Positions 42,107 to 52,339 of a stretch of 64,000 nucleotides of DNA are shown one piece after another. The DNA lies in contig NZ_SBKQ01000010.1 in assembly GCF_004122145.1 (NCBI RefSeq), forward strand, positions 94,612 to 158,611, written 5' to 3'. The notes beneath the pieces were generated by a model. The model did not search any database, was not told the DNA's origin, and worked only from the letters and a program-made list of their open reading frames with translations. This stretch comes from Flavobacterium piscinae (lineage in GTDB: Bacteria; Bacteroidota; Bacteroidia; Flavobacteriales; Flavobacteriaceae). Position numbers and translations under genes: made by a program. The first letter of the stretch is position 1; each line of letters begins with the position of its first letter.

Positions 42107-43651
42107 TTAAAACGGTACGTCCGAATCATCTTCTTCTACATTCATATTGCTTCCAAATGCTTCGTTAGCGGAAGGAAGATTTTTGGTAATAAAAGTTGTT
42201 TCTTCGGCATTCATTCGGGAAGGTAAATCGCCGAAACCGGATGAAAAATCATCTAAATTGTCAAATTTACCAAGACTACCGATGAATTTTAAACGTATAT
42301 TTTCCAAACTACCATTACGGTGTTTTGCGATGATAAATTCGGCTTGACCTTCGGTTGGCGAACGCTCATCGTCATCCCATTCATCAATTTTATAATATTC
42401 CGGACGATAAATGAACGATACGATATCGGCATCTTGCTCAATGGCTCCCGATTCACGAAGATCGGAAAGCAATGGTCTTTTGCTGGAACCACGTGTTTCA
42501 ACCGCACGAGAAAGCTGCGATAGTGCAATCACGGGAACGCTTAATTCTTTGGCTAATGCTTTTAAATTTCTCGAAATCGTTGAAATTTCCTGTTCACGAT
42601 TTCCGCCGCCTTTTCCGCCACCGCCGGCTGTCATTAACTGAAGATAATCGACAATGATTAATTTAATTCCATGTTGCGAGGACAAACGTCTGGCTTTCGC
42701 TCGCAAATCAAAAATCGAAAGTGAAGGCGTATCATCAATAAAAAGTGGAGCTTTTTCAAGGTTTTTTACTTTCACACTCAATTGTTCCCACTCGTGTTTT
42801 TCTAATTTTCCGGTTCTTAATTTTTCGGAAGACAATCCGGTTTCCGAAGAAATTAATCGCGTAATTAACTGAACGGAAGACATCTCCAACGAGAATACTG
42901 CCACAGGTTGATTGAAATCGATGGCCATATTTCGAGCCATGGAAAGTACGAATGCCGTTTTTCCCATACCCGGTCGAGCAGCAATAATGATTAAATCACT
43001 CGGTTGCCAACCGGAAGTTACTTTATCCAATTTATCAAAACCGGTTGCGACTCCGCTTAATCCTTCTTTATTGGCAATTTCTTCAATTCTTTTTTTGGCT
43101 TGGATAACTAAACTTTGGGCTGTTTCGGAGCTTCGTTTGATGTTTCCTTGCGTTACTTCGTATAATTTTGATTCGGCTTTGTCTAATAAATCAAAAACGT
43201 CGGTGGTTTCGTCATACGATTCTTCGATAATTTCGGAAGATATTTTGATCAAACTTCGTTGAATAAATTTTTGTAAAATAATTCTGGAGTGAAATTCAAT
43301 GTGAGCCGATGATGATATCTTTTGTGTCAGTTGAATTAAATAAAAATCGCCTCCAACTAAATCCAATTTGGCATTCTTTTTTAATTGAGCTGAAACGGTT
43401 AATAAGTCAATTGGCTGTGTATCAGTAAATAGCTGTACAATTGCTTCAAAAATATACTTGTGTGCATCCTTGTAAAAGGCATCCGGTTGAAGAATATCGA
43501 TTACTTCGTCAACCCCTTTTTTGTCAATCATCATCGCTCCCAACACGGCTTCTTCTAAGTCAAGAGCTTGTGGAGGAAGCTTTCCTTTTTCTAAGTTAAT
43601 TATTGTAGTTTTATCTACTTTTATCGGGTTAATATTTCGTAAATTTTCCAT
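42107..43651 (-). CDS. dnaB: Replicative DNA helicase DnaB
   Basis: 514 residues. Hexameric helicase that unwinds DNA at the replication fork. N-terminal DnaB domain (GKLPPQALDLEEAVLGAMMIDKKGVDEV), then the RecA-like motor with Walker A (ARPGMGKTAF), Walker B (LIIVDYLQLM) and SQLSRAVETR. There is no intein. A glycine-rich short insert (GGGGKGGGNREQE) occurs at the usual position. A terminator lies beyond the start on the upstream side. Confidence 0.96.
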   Translation of the reverse strand: MENLRNINPIKVDKTTIINLEKGKLPPQALDLEEAVLGAMMIDKKGVDEVIDILQPDAFYKDAHKYIFEAIVQLFTDTQPIDLLTVSAQLKKNAKLDLVGGDFYLIQLTQKISSSAHIEFHSRIILQKFIQRSLIKISSEIIEESYDETTDVFDLLDKAESKLYEVTQGNIKRSSETAQSLVIQAKKRIEEIANKEGLSGVATGFDKLDKVTSGWQPSDLIIIAARPGMGKTAFVLSMARNMAIDFNQPVAVFSLEMSSVQLITRLISSETGLSSEKLRTGKLEKHEWEQLSVKVKNLEKAPLFIDDTPSLSIFDLRAKARRLSSQHGIKLIIVDYLQLMTAGGGGKGGGNREQEISTISRNLKALAKELSVPVIALSQLSRAVETRGSSKRPLLSDLRESGAIEQDADIVSFIYRPEYYKIDEWDDDERSPTEGQAEFIIAKHRNGSLENIRLKFIGSLGKFDNLDDFSSGFGDLPSRMNAEETTFITKNLPSANEAFGSNMNVEEDDSDVPF

Positions 43652-43743
43652 TAGGCTAAAATAACTATAATATAAAAAAATGCCTGAAGTAGTTGTTAGT
43701 AAATCGATGTTAACAACTAATTTTTATTGTTGATAACGCAAAA

Positions 43744-43773
43744 AAAATCCGAAGTTTCAGGGCTTCGGATTTT
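43744..43773. terminator. Terminator after accA
   Basis: AAAATCCGAAG pairs with CTTCGGATTTT; serves the minus-strand accA transcript. Confidence 0.75.
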
Positions 43774-43791
43774 AGTATAATAATGTAAGAA

Positions 43792-44745
43792 TTATTCTTT
43801 GAACTCGCCCATTTTACTGTATTTATCCATCCTCTGAGCCACTAACTCAGTTGTTGATAAATCTTTCAGTTCATTATATCCTTTAATAATATATTGCTCA
43901 ACGGTTTTAAATGTTGTTTCTCTATCGTAATGAGCTCCTCCAAGTGGTTCTGGGATAATTTCATCAATTAACTTCTGTTTTTTCATATCATAAGAAGTTA
44001 ATTTAAGAGCTTCTGCTGCTTGTTCTTTGTATTCCCAACTTCTCCATAAAATGGAAGAACATGATTCAGGAGAAATAACAGAGTACCACGTGTTTTCTAA
44101 CATATAAACTTTATCCCCTACTCCAATTCCCAATGCTCCACCGGAAGCACCTTCACCCACAATAACCGTTATAATAGGTGTTTTTAAACGAAGCATTTCA
44201 AAAATATTTCTGGCAATGGCTTCTCCTTGTCCGCGTTCTTCAGCTTCTAATCCGGGATAAGCCCCGGGTGTATCGATTAGTGTTAAAACCGGAATTCCAA
44301 ATTTTTCAGCCATTTTCATCAGGCGAAGAGCTTTTCTATAGCCTTCCGGATTGGCCATTCCAAAATTTCTGTACTGACGTGTTTTTGTATTAAAACCTTT
44401 TTGTTGACCAACAATCATAAACGACTGGCCTCCAATTTTTCCTAATCCGCCAATCATGGCTTTGTCATCTTTGAAATTTCTATCGCCAAAAAGCTCAAGA
44501 AAAGTACCTCCACACAAAGCCCTCACATGGTCCATTGTATAGGGTCTACTTGGATGGCGAGATAACTGTACACGCTGCCAAGCAGAAAGATTTTTGTATA
44601 TTTTTTTCTTCGTTTCTTCTAATTTCTTTTCAATTTGTTTGCACGTTGCGGTAACATCCACATTCGATTCTTCACCGATAATTTGGCATTTGTCCAATTG
44701 ATCTTCCAATTCTTTAATAGGAAGTTCAAAATCTAAATATTCCAT
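43792..44745 (-). CDS. accA: Acetyl-CoA carboxylase carboxyltransferase subunit alpha
   Basis: 317 residues. Transfers the carboxyl group from biotin to acetyl-CoA in the first step of fatty acid synthesis, together with AccD. Family landmarks: [15 protein letters not shown] sequence ([13 protein letters not shown]), [40 protein letters not shown], and [14 protein letters not shown]. Full length. Monocistronic, as is common in this phylum. Confidence 0.97.
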   Translation of the reverse strand: MEYLDFELPIKELEDQLDKCQIIGEESNVDVTATCKQIEKKLEETKKKIYKNLSAWQRVQLSRHPSRPYTMDHVRALCGGTFLELFGDRNFKDDKAMIGGLGKIGGQSFMIVGQQKGFNTKTRQYRNFGMANPEGYRKALRLMKMAEKFGIPVLTLIDTPGAYPGLEAEERGQGEAIARNIFEMLRLKTPIITVIVGEGASGGALGIGVGDKVYMLENTWYSVISPESCSSILWRSWEYKEQAAEALKLTSYDMKKQKLIDEIIPEPLGGAHYDRETTFKTVEQYIIKGYNELKDLSTTELVAQRMDKYSKMGEFKE

Positions 44746-44857
44746 AGGTTTCGACTGATTTTAGTTTAGTTTGATTAGCAAAGATAGGATTTTATCTTGT
44801 TAAGAAAAGCTATTTTTAATGTTAAGTTATAAAAAAATAACAAAAAATTTGTCATGC

Positions 44858-45736
44858 CTATTTTTTTAATCTGTATTTAATAATTCCATTCAAAACAACT
44901 GTAAAAAGAATTATCAAAGCACCCAAATAAAATTCAGGGCTCATTTTTTCTTTATCTTTAAAGATAATCAAAGCTAAGATAATACCATAAATTGGTTCAA
45001 GATTGATGGTTAGCATTACAGTATAAGGACTGATAAACTTCATCACTTTAACCGAAGTAATAAACGCGTAAGCAGTACAAATTGAGCTCAAAATAATCAG
45101 ATAAACCCAATCTGATGCTTGAAGAACGAAGAATTCTTTTGAAAAACTATTTGTTAACAACAAATAAATTGAAAAACTAAGAACGCCCCCCGAAAGTTCA
45201 TAAAACGAAATCACCGTTGAATCATACATTTTGGCGTATTTTCCATTCATCACAGAAAAAAGTGCTGATAAAAATGCAGAAATTAACGCCAAAATAATTC
45301 CTAAATAATAATCTCCTTCAAAATTAAAGATAATATATAATCCAACTACCACTAATAATCCAAAAAAAACTTCATACCAAATGACTTTTCTTTTGTAAAG
45401 AATTGGTTCTAAAAATGAGGCAAAAAATGCTCCGGTTGATAAACACGCTAATGTGACCGAAACATTCGAAACTTTAATTGCTTTAAAAAAGGTTAACCAA
45501 TGTAATGCTATCACTAATCCTAAAAACAAAAAAATCATGATCGTTTTACGAGGAATTGTAATATCTGCTTTTTTATAAAGCATAAAAAGAACGATAAATC
45601 CAACCGCCATAAACATTCTATACCAAACCAAAGGTAAAGCATCCAGCGAAATTAATTCCCCTAAAATGGCAGTAAATCCCCAAATGAAGACAATTAAATG
45701 AAGGTGTAAATAACTTTTGAGGTTATCGTTTTGCAT
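44858..45736 (-). CDS. EamA family (DMT) transporter
   Basis: 292 residues with ten membrane helices in two EamA repeats (HLIVFIWGFTAILGELISLDALPLVWYRM at the start; SFYELSGGVLSFSIYLLL and LEPIYGIILALIIFKDKE in the second half). A drug/metabolite exporter of unknown substrate. Its start overlaps the end of the LptF/G permease gene by 14 bases, so they are co-transcribed. Confidence 0.9.
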   Translation of the reverse strand: MQNDNLKSYLHLHLIVFIWGFTAILGELISLDALPLVWYRMFMAVGFIVLFMLYKKADITIPRKTIMIFLFLGLVIALHWLTFFKAIKVSNVSVTLACLSTGAFFASFLEPILYKRKVIWYEVFFGLLVVVGLYIIFNFEGDYYLGIILALISAFLSALFSVMNGKYAKMYDSTVISFYELSGGVLSFSIYLLLTNSFSKEFFVLQASDWVYLIILSSICTAYAFITSVKVMKFISPYTVMLTINLEPIYGIILALIIFKDKEKMSPEFYLGALIILFTVVLNGIIKYRLKK

Positions 45737-46799
45737 TTTTGAGCAAATATATCGCTAATATACCGAAAACTATGTTAGGAAACCATACAGCAACCAGCGG
45801 AGGAATACTCGATTTTTCAGCCATTGTTCCGAAAATTTTATCAAAGAATATGTAGATAAATGCAATTACAATACCAATGGCTAAGTTAACCCCCATGCCC
45901 CCTCTACGTTTCATGGAAGATACTGAAACAGCAATTATTGTCAAAATAAATGCTGCTACCGGTAAACTGTATTTTCTGTACAAAACAACCAAGTACGTAT
46001 TAATATTTGCATTTCCTCTTGCTTTTTCTTTATCAATAAATCGAACTAAATCCGGAAGCGTTAATGTTTCTGCAATATAAATTACCGGAGTCAAATCCTC
46101 TAAATCAAAACGAAATACAGTATCTTTTTTTTCAGCCTTTTCTAAAATATCACCTAACGGACCAACTTTTCTTTTTTGGTAATTGAACATGGTGTATGTA
46201 CTATCTTTTTCGTTCCATTTCAAACGATTAGCTGTAATTTTATAATCCAGTTTTTCTCCTTTAAACTTTTCTAAAGTAAAATTAAATGCGGTTTTAGAAA
46301 CTGAATTAAAATTACTGACATATAAAAATTCATCGTCACTTATTTGACGAAATACATTAGAATTTTGTCTGATTTCTCTATTGTTTTTTAAATAGGTATA
46401 GCGAAAATCATTGAATCCTTTGCTTGCTTTGGGCACAAGAAAAAATCCCATTATCAAGGCAAAAATAGAAACGATGGTGGCTCCCATTATATAGGGTCTT
46501 AAAAATCGGGTGAATGAAATTCCGGAACTTAAAATAGCAATAATCTCCGTATTATTTGCCAATTTTGATGTGAACCAAATAACTGATAGAAATAAAAAAA
46601 TGGGAAATAGTAAGTTGGCAAAATAAATTGTAAAGTCTAAATAATAGATAGCAACTGCAGAAAATGGCACTTTACTCTCTAAAATTTTATTGATTTTTTC
46701 GGCAACATCAATTACAATTCCAATCGGTATAAATAACAAAAGCATGACTGTGAATGTCACTAGATATCGCTTTAAGATGTATTTATCAATTATTTTCAT
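45723..46799 (-). CDS. LptF/LptG family lipopolysaccharide-export permease
   Basis: 358 residues. Typical YjgP/YjgQ plan: N-terminal helices beginning IIDKYILKRYLVTFTVMLLLF, a periplasmic beta-jellyroll domain (about 140-245), and three C-terminal helices ending GILAIYLLKNAKR. Helix SVSSMKRRGGMGVNLAIGIVIAF is the signature of the second half. It would work with the LptB ATPase to move LPS to the outer membrane. Whether it is LptF or LptG cannot be told here. Confidence 0.92.
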   Translation of the reverse strand: MKIIDKYILKRYLVTFTVMLLLFIPIGIVIDVAEKINKILESKVPFSAVAIYYLDFTIYFANLLFPIFLFLSVIWFTSKLANNTEIIAILSSGISFTRFLRPYIMGATIVSIFALIMGFFLVPKASKGFNDFRYTYLKNNREIRQNSNVFRQISDDEFLYVSNFNSVSKTAFNFTLEKFKGEKLDYKITANRLKWNEKDSTYTMFNYQKRKVGPLGDILEKAEKKDTVFRFDLEDLTPVIYIAETLTLPDLVRFIDKEKARGNANINTYLVVLYRKYSLPVAAFILTIIAVSVSSMKRRGGMGVNLAIGIVIAFIYIFFDKIFGTMAEKSSIPPLVAVWFPNIVFGILAIYLLKNAKR

Positions 46800-46877
46800 T
46801 TAGAAAATTAGAATTTAGAGTTTAGAATTTAGAAATTTTTGTGAAACAATTCTAAATTCTAATTTCTACCTTTTTTT

Positions 46878-48008
46878 TTATAACCGTTGACTCATTTGCT
46901 TCACCATTTGGTCTTTCCAAACGCTGAAATCTCCAGCGATAATGTGTTTTCTAGCTTCGCGAACCAACCACATATAAAATCCGAGATTATGTATAGTGGC
47001 AATTTGTTTGCCAAGATACTCATTTGCAGCAAACAAATGACGTAAATACGCTTTTGTGTATTCAGTATCAACAAAAGTGATTCCCATTTCATCTATTGGT
47101 GTAAAATCATTTTCCCACTTTTTATTTTTAATATTAATGGTTCCATTGGCTGTAAATAGCATTCCGTTTCGTGCATTTCTGGTCGGCATTACACAATCAA
47201 ACATATCGATGCCCAATGCAATGTTTTCTAAAATGTTGATTGGAGTGCCCACGCCCATTAAATAACGAGGTTTGTCTTTTGGCAAAATAGCTGTAACAAC
47301 CTCGGTCATGGCATACATTTCCTCTGCCGGTTCTCCAACTGAAAGTCCGCCAATTGCATTTCCTTGTGCTCCGGCATTGGCAATATATTCGGCAGATTGC
47401 TGACGTAAATCTTTGTAAGTACTTCCTTGAACAATCGGAAAAAATGTTTGTTCGTAACCGTATTTAAATGGTAGTTTTTCCAAATGATTGATACATCTGT
47501 CTAACCAACGATGGGTCATGTGCATCGAACGGCGAGCATAATTATAATCACATGGATAAGGTGTACATTCGTCGAAAGCCATGATAATATCGGCTCCAAT
47601 TGTTCGTTGAATTTCCATTACATTCTCCGGAGAAAAGAAATGATAGGAACCATCAATGTGGCTTTTAAACTTCACCCCTTCTTCCTTAATTTTTCGATTA
47701 GAAGAAAGTGAATACACCTGATAACCACCACTATCGGTCAAAATATTGCGATCCCAATTCATAAATTGATGCAAACCACCTGCTTTTTCAAGTATATTAG
47801 TTTGCGGACGAAGGTATAAATGATACGTATTCCCTAAAATGATATCGGGATTAATGTCATTTTTCAATTCGCGTTGATGTACTCCTTTTACAGAAGCAAC
47901 CGTTCCAACCGGCATAAAAATGGGCGTTTCAATCACACCGTGATCAGTGGTAATTGAACCGGCACGGGCTTGCGAATGAGGGTCAGTCATCAATAAATCA
48001 AACTTCAT
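46878..48008 (-). CDS. tgt: tRNA-guanine(34) transglycosylase (queuine tRNA-ribosyltransferase)
   Basis: 376 residues. It exchanges guanine at the wobble position of Asp, Asn, His and Tyr tRNAs for the queuosine precursor. Landmarks: PIFMPVGTVASVKGV, the catalytic aspartate in NILTDSGGYQVYSL, MAFDECTPYPCDYNYARRSMHMTHRWLDRC and GGLSVGEPAEEMY, the last also containing the second key region, plus MGVGTPINILENI. Full length, probably in one transcript with the LptF/G permease and EamA genes, though a 78-base gap separates them. Confidence 0.96.
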   Translation of the reverse strand: MKFDLLMTDPHSQARAGSITTDHGVIETPIFMPVGTVASVKGVHQRELKNDINPDIILGNTYHLYLRPQTNILEKAGGLHQFMNWDRNILTDSGGYQVYSLSSNRKIKEEGVKFKSHIDGSYHFFSPENVMEIQRTIGADIIMAFDECTPYPCDYNYARRSMHMTHRWLDRCINHLEKLPFKYGYEQTFFPIVQGSTYKDLRQQSAEYIANAGAQGNAIGGLSVGEPAEEMYAMTEVVTAILPKDKPRYLMGVGTPINILENIALGIDMFDCVMPTRNARNGMLFTANGTINIKNKKWENDFTPIDEMGITFVDTEYTKAYLRHLFAANEYLGKQIATIHNLGFYMWLVREARKHIIAGDFSVWKDQMVKQMSQRL

Positions 48009-48166
48009 ATCTATTTTTTACAGTTGGCAAAGATAAAAGAATTCGTATTTGTTGCGTCTGTTTTATGAATAATTTATAGAAGTCTTTCATAGGTTTACTA
48101 ACAATTTATCTTGAAAACTTTCCCAAAAACTGTTAAGGCGGATTAGCCAAAATATAATAATTGAAT

Positions 48167-48174
48167 TACCTTTG
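48167..48174 (+). promoter_or_regulatory. Putative -7 element TACCTTTG for transketolase
   Basis: Exact TAnnTTTG, 25 bases before the ATG at 48200, which is therefore preferred over the longer frame starting at 48161. Confidence 0.5.
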
Positions 48175-48199
48175 CCAAAGTTTAACTTTTATCTTAAAA

Positions 48200-49048
48200 A
48201 TGAAACCCAACACACAACAACTAAACGACTTTGCAACACAAGTCAGAAGAGACATTCTTCGTATGGTTCACGCCGTAAACTCAGGTCATCCGGGAGGTTC
48301 TTTGGGATGCACGGAATTTTTTGTTGCCCTATACCAAGTTTTAATGGACAGAAAAGAGGATTTTGATATGGACGGAAAAGAGGAAGATATTTTCTTCTTA
48401 TCAAACGGTCACATTTCACCTGTTTTTTACAGTGTTTTAGCCCGAAGCAGATATTTTCCGGTATCAGAATTAGCCACCTTTCGATTGATTAACTCAAGAT
48501 TACAAGGTCATCCTACTACACATGAAGGCTTACCCGGAATCAGAGTTGCCTCCGGATCACTTGGACAAGGAATGTCTGTAGCGATAGGAGCAGCTTTAAC
48601 AAAAAAATTAAATAATGATTCACATTTGGTTTATTCGCTTCATGGGGATGGTGAATTGCAGGAAGGTCAAAATTGGGAAGCAATGATGTACGCTTCTGCT
48701 TATAAAGTGGATAACTATATTGCTACCATCGATGTAAACGGTAAGCAAATTGATGGTTCAACTGATGAAGTTTTAAACATGGGTGATTTAAAAGCCAAAT
48801 TCACCGCTTTTGGTTGGGATGTTTTAGAAATTAAAGAAGGTAATAACATTGAAGCTATCATTTCAGGAATGACAGAAGCGAAAGCAAAAACCGGAAAAGG
48901 AAAACCGGTTTGTGTTCTACTTTATACCGAAATGGGCAATGGCGTTGATTTTATGATGTATACCCACGCATGGCACGGAAAAGCTCCTAATGACGAGCAA
49001 TTAGAAAAAGCATTGGCTCAAAACCCAGTCACTTTAGGCGATTATTAA
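48200..49048 (+). CDS. Transketolase, N-terminal subunit
   Basis: 282 residues from the ATG at 48200. Holds the thiamine-diphosphate phosphate-binding part: HAVNSGHPGGSLGCTE, RVASGSLGQGMSVAIGAAL, and GDGELQEGQNWEA with DVNGKQIDG. The second half of the enzyme is encoded by the next gene, 15 bases away; split transketolases are usual in Bacteroidota and archaea. Works in the non-oxidative pentose phosphate pathway. Confidence 0.95.
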   Translation: MKPNTQQLNDFATQVRRDILRMVHAVNSGHPGGSLGCTEFFVALYQVLMDRKEDFDMDGKEEDIFFLSNGHISPVFYSVLARSRYFPVSELATFRLINSRLQGHPTTHEGLPGIRVASGSLGQGMSVAIGAALTKKLNNDSHLVYSLHGDGELQEGQNWEAMMYASAYKVDNYIATIDVNGKQIDGSTDEVLNMGDLKAKFTAFGWDVLEIKEGNNIEAIISGMTEAKAKTGKGKPVCVLLYTEMGNGVDFMMYTHAWHGKAPNDEQLEKALAQNPVTLGDY

Positions 49049-49063
49049 AACGTTGAAAATCTC

Positions 49064-50017
49064 ATGAAAAAATATACAAATACAGGAAATAAAGACACCC
49101 GTTCCGGTTTTGGAGCAGGTTTGACAGAATTAGGTCAGAAAAATGAAAATGTAGTAGCACTTTGTGCTGACTTAATCGGATCATTAAAAATGGATGATTT
49201 CAAAAAAAATCACCCCGACCGATTTTTTCAAATCGGAATTGCAGAAGCAAATATGATTGGTATTGCTGCAGGATTAACTATTGGTGGAAAAATTCCATTT
49301 ACAGGAACTTTTGCTAATTTTTCTACCGGTAGGGTGTATGATCAAATTCGTCAATCGGTTGCTTATTCGGATAAAAATGTAAAAATTTGTGCTTCGCATG
49401 CCGGATTGACTTTAGGTGAAGATGGTGCAACACACCAAATTTTGGAAGACATTGGTTTAATGAAAATGCTACCGGGAATGACGGTAATCAACACGTGTGA
49501 TTATAATCAAACCAAAGCTGCAACACTGGCCATTGCTGATCATCATGGTCCGGTATATTTGCGTTTTGGTCGTCCAAGTGTGGCCAATTTCACTCCTGAA
49601 AATGGAGAATTTGTAATCGGAAAAGCTGTAATGTTAAATGAAGGAACCGATGTTACTATTATTGCAACCGGTCATTTGGTTTGGGAAGCCTTACTAGCCG
49701 CCGAAAAACTGGAAGAAAAAGGAATTTCTGCTGAAGTCATCAATATTCACACAATCAAACCATTAGATGAAGAAGCTATTTTAAAATCGGTTGCTAAAAC
49801 GGGATGTGTTGTTACGGCAGAAGAGCACAATATTTTGGGTGGTTTAGGCGAAAGTGTAGCAAGAACTTTATCATTGAATAATCCTATTCCACAAGAATAC
49901 GTGGCTGTTCAAGATAGTTTTGGCGAAAGTGGAACACCTGCTCAATTGATGGAAAAACACCAATTGAATGCCGATACAATTATAGCAAAAGCTGAAAAAG
50001 TTATCCATAGAAAATAA
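49064..50017 (+). CDS. Transketolase, C-terminal subunit
   Basis: 317 residues. The pyrimidine-binding and C-terminal domains: GLTELGQKNENVVALCADLIGS, FQIGIAEANMIGIAAGL with the catalytic glutamate, HAGLTLGEDGATHQ, and VVTAEEHNILGGLGESVA in the last domain. Forms the active enzyme with the preceding N-terminal subunit. A strong terminator follows. Confidence 0.95.
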   Translation: MKKYTNTGNKDTRSGFGAGLTELGQKNENVVALCADLIGSLKMDDFKKNHPDRFFQIGIAEANMIGIAAGLTIGGKIPFTGTFANFSTGRVYDQIRQSVAYSDKNVKICASHAGLTLGEDGATHQILEDIGLMKMLPGMTVINTCDYNQTKAATLAIADHHGPVYLRFGRPSVANFTPENGEFVIGKAVMLNEGTDVTIIATGHLVWEALLAAEKLEEKGISAEVINIHTIKPLDEEAILKSVAKTGCVVTAEEHNILGGLGESVARTLSLNNPIPQEYVAVQDSFGESGTPAQLMEKHQLNADTIIAKAEKVIHRK

Positions 50018-50035
50018 ATTAATTATCTATTTACC

Positions 50036-50073
50036 AAAAAAAATCCCGATTAAAACTTTAATCGGGATTTTTT
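50036..50073. terminator. Terminator between transketolase and the FKBP-like gene
   Basis: AAAAATCCCGATTAAA pairs with TTTAATCGGGATTTTTT; serves both converging genes. Confidence 0.88.
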
Positions 50074-50088
50074 CATTAATAAAATTGT

Positions 50089-51072
50089 TTATTGACAACT
50101 TGAATCCAAATGTTTCTTCAATCTATTAGGATCTATTTGATCTCCGGAGCAACTTGGTATATCATTAAATTGATAATAAAGTTGTGGAATCGTTCCGGGA
50201 ATTTTTAATTCATTTCTGGTTAAAACACCATCTGCATCATCATCCGCATCTAAAAAATCAGGGGTTCCGTCTCCATCACTATCTTGATTAAACAAACCAA
50301 TGTCGGTATCGCCACTAGGGTTATAATATTCATCTTTGGATAGAATTTTGTCTCTATCATGGTCATTATATCTTAAACCCTTTAATTGAATTTGAAAAAC
50401 TAGGTTGGAATAAGCTGGGATATTTTCTCCACGACTAATATTGAAGTAAGCCAAAGCAGATGGAATAAAAACAACTCCGTTTCCAAAATTTAAGTGAGAA
50501 AATGTCCCATCTGTATTTTCAATGACAGTCTCTGCAGTTTTTATTTTAGGAACAAATTGTCTAAAACCAGAAATAAATTGAATATTAGGTGCGGGAAAAG
50601 ATGTCCAAAGAGGAGAAGATGTCCTATCAAATTCTTCATTATCAAGATTCCATCCTCTGTAATCAACAAACATAGAATCAATTGTCGTAGGTCGTTGACC
50701 GCCTCCTTCATTTAAAATTATGTAATACAATTTATAGGTGACCGGATCTTCAACTAATCCACCTTTTGAATATGAAACTCTTGAATCATTTTTAACTTCA
50801 AAATCTTTAACTAATGGATAATCCGTTTGATCCCAAATCGAAGTTTGGTTTCCACCTGTAGGAATTTTTAAAATTGTTACATTCAAATCATCATCCAAAA
50901 CCATATAATGGGTTTTTAAATAATCCTCTATTTTTACAATATCCACAGCATATTGCTCTGTTAGATCGTTAGGGGGAATAAGTCTAACTTCATCATCATC
51001 TTTTTTACATGAAAAAATTACTAACGACAAGACAGCAATTAATAAAACATTTTTAAATCTTTTAAATAGCAT
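50089..51072 (-). CDS. FKBP-like lipoprotein with calcium-binding repeats
   Basis: 327 residues. Lipoprotein signal ending in SCKK. The central part (about 60-245) has features of the FKBP-type peptidyl-prolyl isomerases associated with gliding in Flavobacteriia (SRVSYSKGGLVED, VVFIPSALAYF, SNLVFQIQLKGL). A C-terminal extension holds thrombospondin-type-3-like calcium repeats: DHDRDKILSKDEY, DSDGDGTPDFLDADDDADGVLTRNE. It probably assists folding of outer-membrane or secreted proteins in the periplasm; activity is not certain. Confidence 0.75.
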   Translation of the reverse strand: MLFKRFKNVLLIAVLSLVIFSCKKDDDEVRLIPPNDLTEQYAVDIVKIEDYLKTHYMVLDDDLNVTILKIPTGGNQTSIWDQTDYPLVKDFEVKNDSRVSYSKGGLVEDPVTYKLYYIILNEGGGQRPTTIDSMFVDYRGWNLDNEEFDRTSSPLWTSFPAPNIQFISGFRQFVPKIKTAETVIENTDGTFSHLNFGNGVVFIPSALAYFNISRGENIPAYSNLVFQIQLKGLRYNDHDRDKILSKDEYYNPSGDTDIGLFNQDSDGDGTPDFLDADDDADGVLTRNELKIPGTIPQLYYQFNDIPSCSGDQIDPNRLKKHLDSSCQ

Positions 51073-51187
51073 TTTGTATAAAATTTATTGTTCGGGTTAA
51101 GTATAATTAAATATTAAAATAAGTGTCGCAAGATACAATTTTGATTTATTTTTGTATACTAATTAACGAAGAATTCTGAAAAAAGGT

Positions 51188-51562
51188 ATGCGAATAGATA
51201 AATTCTTGTGGTGTGTGCGTTATTTTAAAACCCGAAATATGGTTACCGAACTATGCAAAAAAAATCATGTTACGGTAAATGGTCAAGTTGCTAAGCCTTC
51301 GAAGGAAGTTTTTCCTAGTGATGATATTACATTCAGAAAAGAGCAAATCACATATAAAATAAAGGTTTTAGCCATTCCTGAAAATCGTGTAGGAGCAAAA
51401 TTGGTCGATATATATCGAAAAGATGAAACACCCGCAGAAAGTTTTGCTCATTTGGAATTACTGAAATTATCCAAAGAACATTACCGCAAAACAGGCGAAG
51501 GAAGACCCACCAAAAAAGACCGAAGGGATTTGGAAAATTATACAGATGATATTGTAGAATAA
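51188..51562 (+). CDS. S4-domain RNA-binding protein (Hsp15 family)
   Basis: 124 residues. N-terminal S4 domain (MRIDKFLWCVRYFKTRNMVTELCKKNHVTVNGQVAKPS), then a basic tail (KEHYRKTGEGRPTKKDRRDLENYTD), typical of Hsp15-like proteins that rescue stalled large ribosomal subunits carrying peptidyl-tRNA. Faces ung on the other strand, four bases away. Confidence 0.9.
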   Translation: MRIDKFLWCVRYFKTRNMVTELCKKNHVTVNGQVAKPSKEVFPSDDITFRKEQITYKIKVLAIPENRVGAKLVDIYRKDETPAESFAHLELLKLSKEHYRKTGEGRPTKKDRRDLENYTDDIVE

Positions 51563-51566
51563 TAAA

Positions 51567-52232
51567 CTACCAACTAATTTCTTTTTTACCCAAATCTTTT
51601 AACTGTTGATTGGTTTTGCTAAAATGTTGGTTCCCAAACCAAAGTCCTCGATTAGCACTTAAGGGTGAAGGATGCCCGGTTTCTAAAACAATGTGTTTTT
51701 TTCTATCGATTTTAGCTCCTTTTTTCTTGGCAAACCCACCCCAGAGTAGGAAAATGACATTTTCTTTTCGGTTTGAAATGGCTTGAATAACAGCATCTGT
51801 AAAAATTTCCCAACCTTTATTTTGATGACTTCCTGCCTCTGAATGTCGCACAGTTAAAGTAGCATTAAGCAACAAAACGCCTTGGTCTGCCCAACGTTCT
51901 AAATTGCCGGATTTGGGGTACGGAATCTTTAAATCACTTTCAATTTCTTTGAAGATATTTTGCAAAGAGGGAGGAAAAGGAATTCCATCATTTACAGAAA
52001 AACACAATCCATTGGCTTGATTTGGGCCGTGATAAGGATCTTGTCCAATGATGACTACTTTTACATTTTCAAACGGACAATGGTCAAACGCAGCGAAAAT
52101 TTGACTGCCTTTTGGATAACAAGTATGCCGATTATACTCGTTTTTGACAAATAAAATCAACTGTTCAAAGTATGGTTTTGTAAATTCGCTTTCAAGAATG
52201 GTTTGCCAAGACGGATGTATTTTAACTTGCAT
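51567..52232 (-). CDS. ung: Uracil-DNA glycosylase
   Basis: 221 residues. Family 1 enzyme that removes uracil from DNA. Catalytic aspartate D65 and H68 in GQDPYHG, substrate pocket ANGLCFSV, LLLNATLTV, and HPSPLSANRG with the second catalytic histidine. Full length. This is the ordinary housekeeping glycosylase and is quite unlike the divergent UDG-fold protein at 12.3 kb in the island. Confidence 0.97.
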   Translation of the reverse strand: MQVKIHPSWQTILESEFTKPYFEQLILFVKNEYNRHTCYPKGSQIFAAFDHCPFENVKVVIIGQDPYHGPNQANGLCFSVNDGIPFPPSLQNIFKEIESDLKIPYPKSGNLERWADQGVLLLNATLTVRHSEAGSHQNKGWEIFTDAVIQAISNRKENVIFLLWGGFAKKKGAKIDRKKHIVLETGHPSPLSANRGLWFGNQHFSKTNQQLKDLGKKEISW

Positions 52233-52309
52233 ATTCTTATTATTTCCACAAAGATAAGTATACTTCTCAATTTGAAGTTAAACCCATTCCAACAAAGAAA
52301 AATTATCGT

Positions 52310-52317
52310 TAAATTTG
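52310..52317 (+). promoter_or_regulatory. Putative -7 element TAAATTTG
   Basis: TAnnTTTG, 22 bases before the MutS2-like start codon. Confidence 0.42.
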
Positions 52318-52339
52318 CCTAAAATTGCTATTTAACTAA

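Noticed and set aside
42411..42872. Several plus-strand frames opposite dnaB
   Set aside because: Antisense shadows of a conserved gene; no family resemblance.
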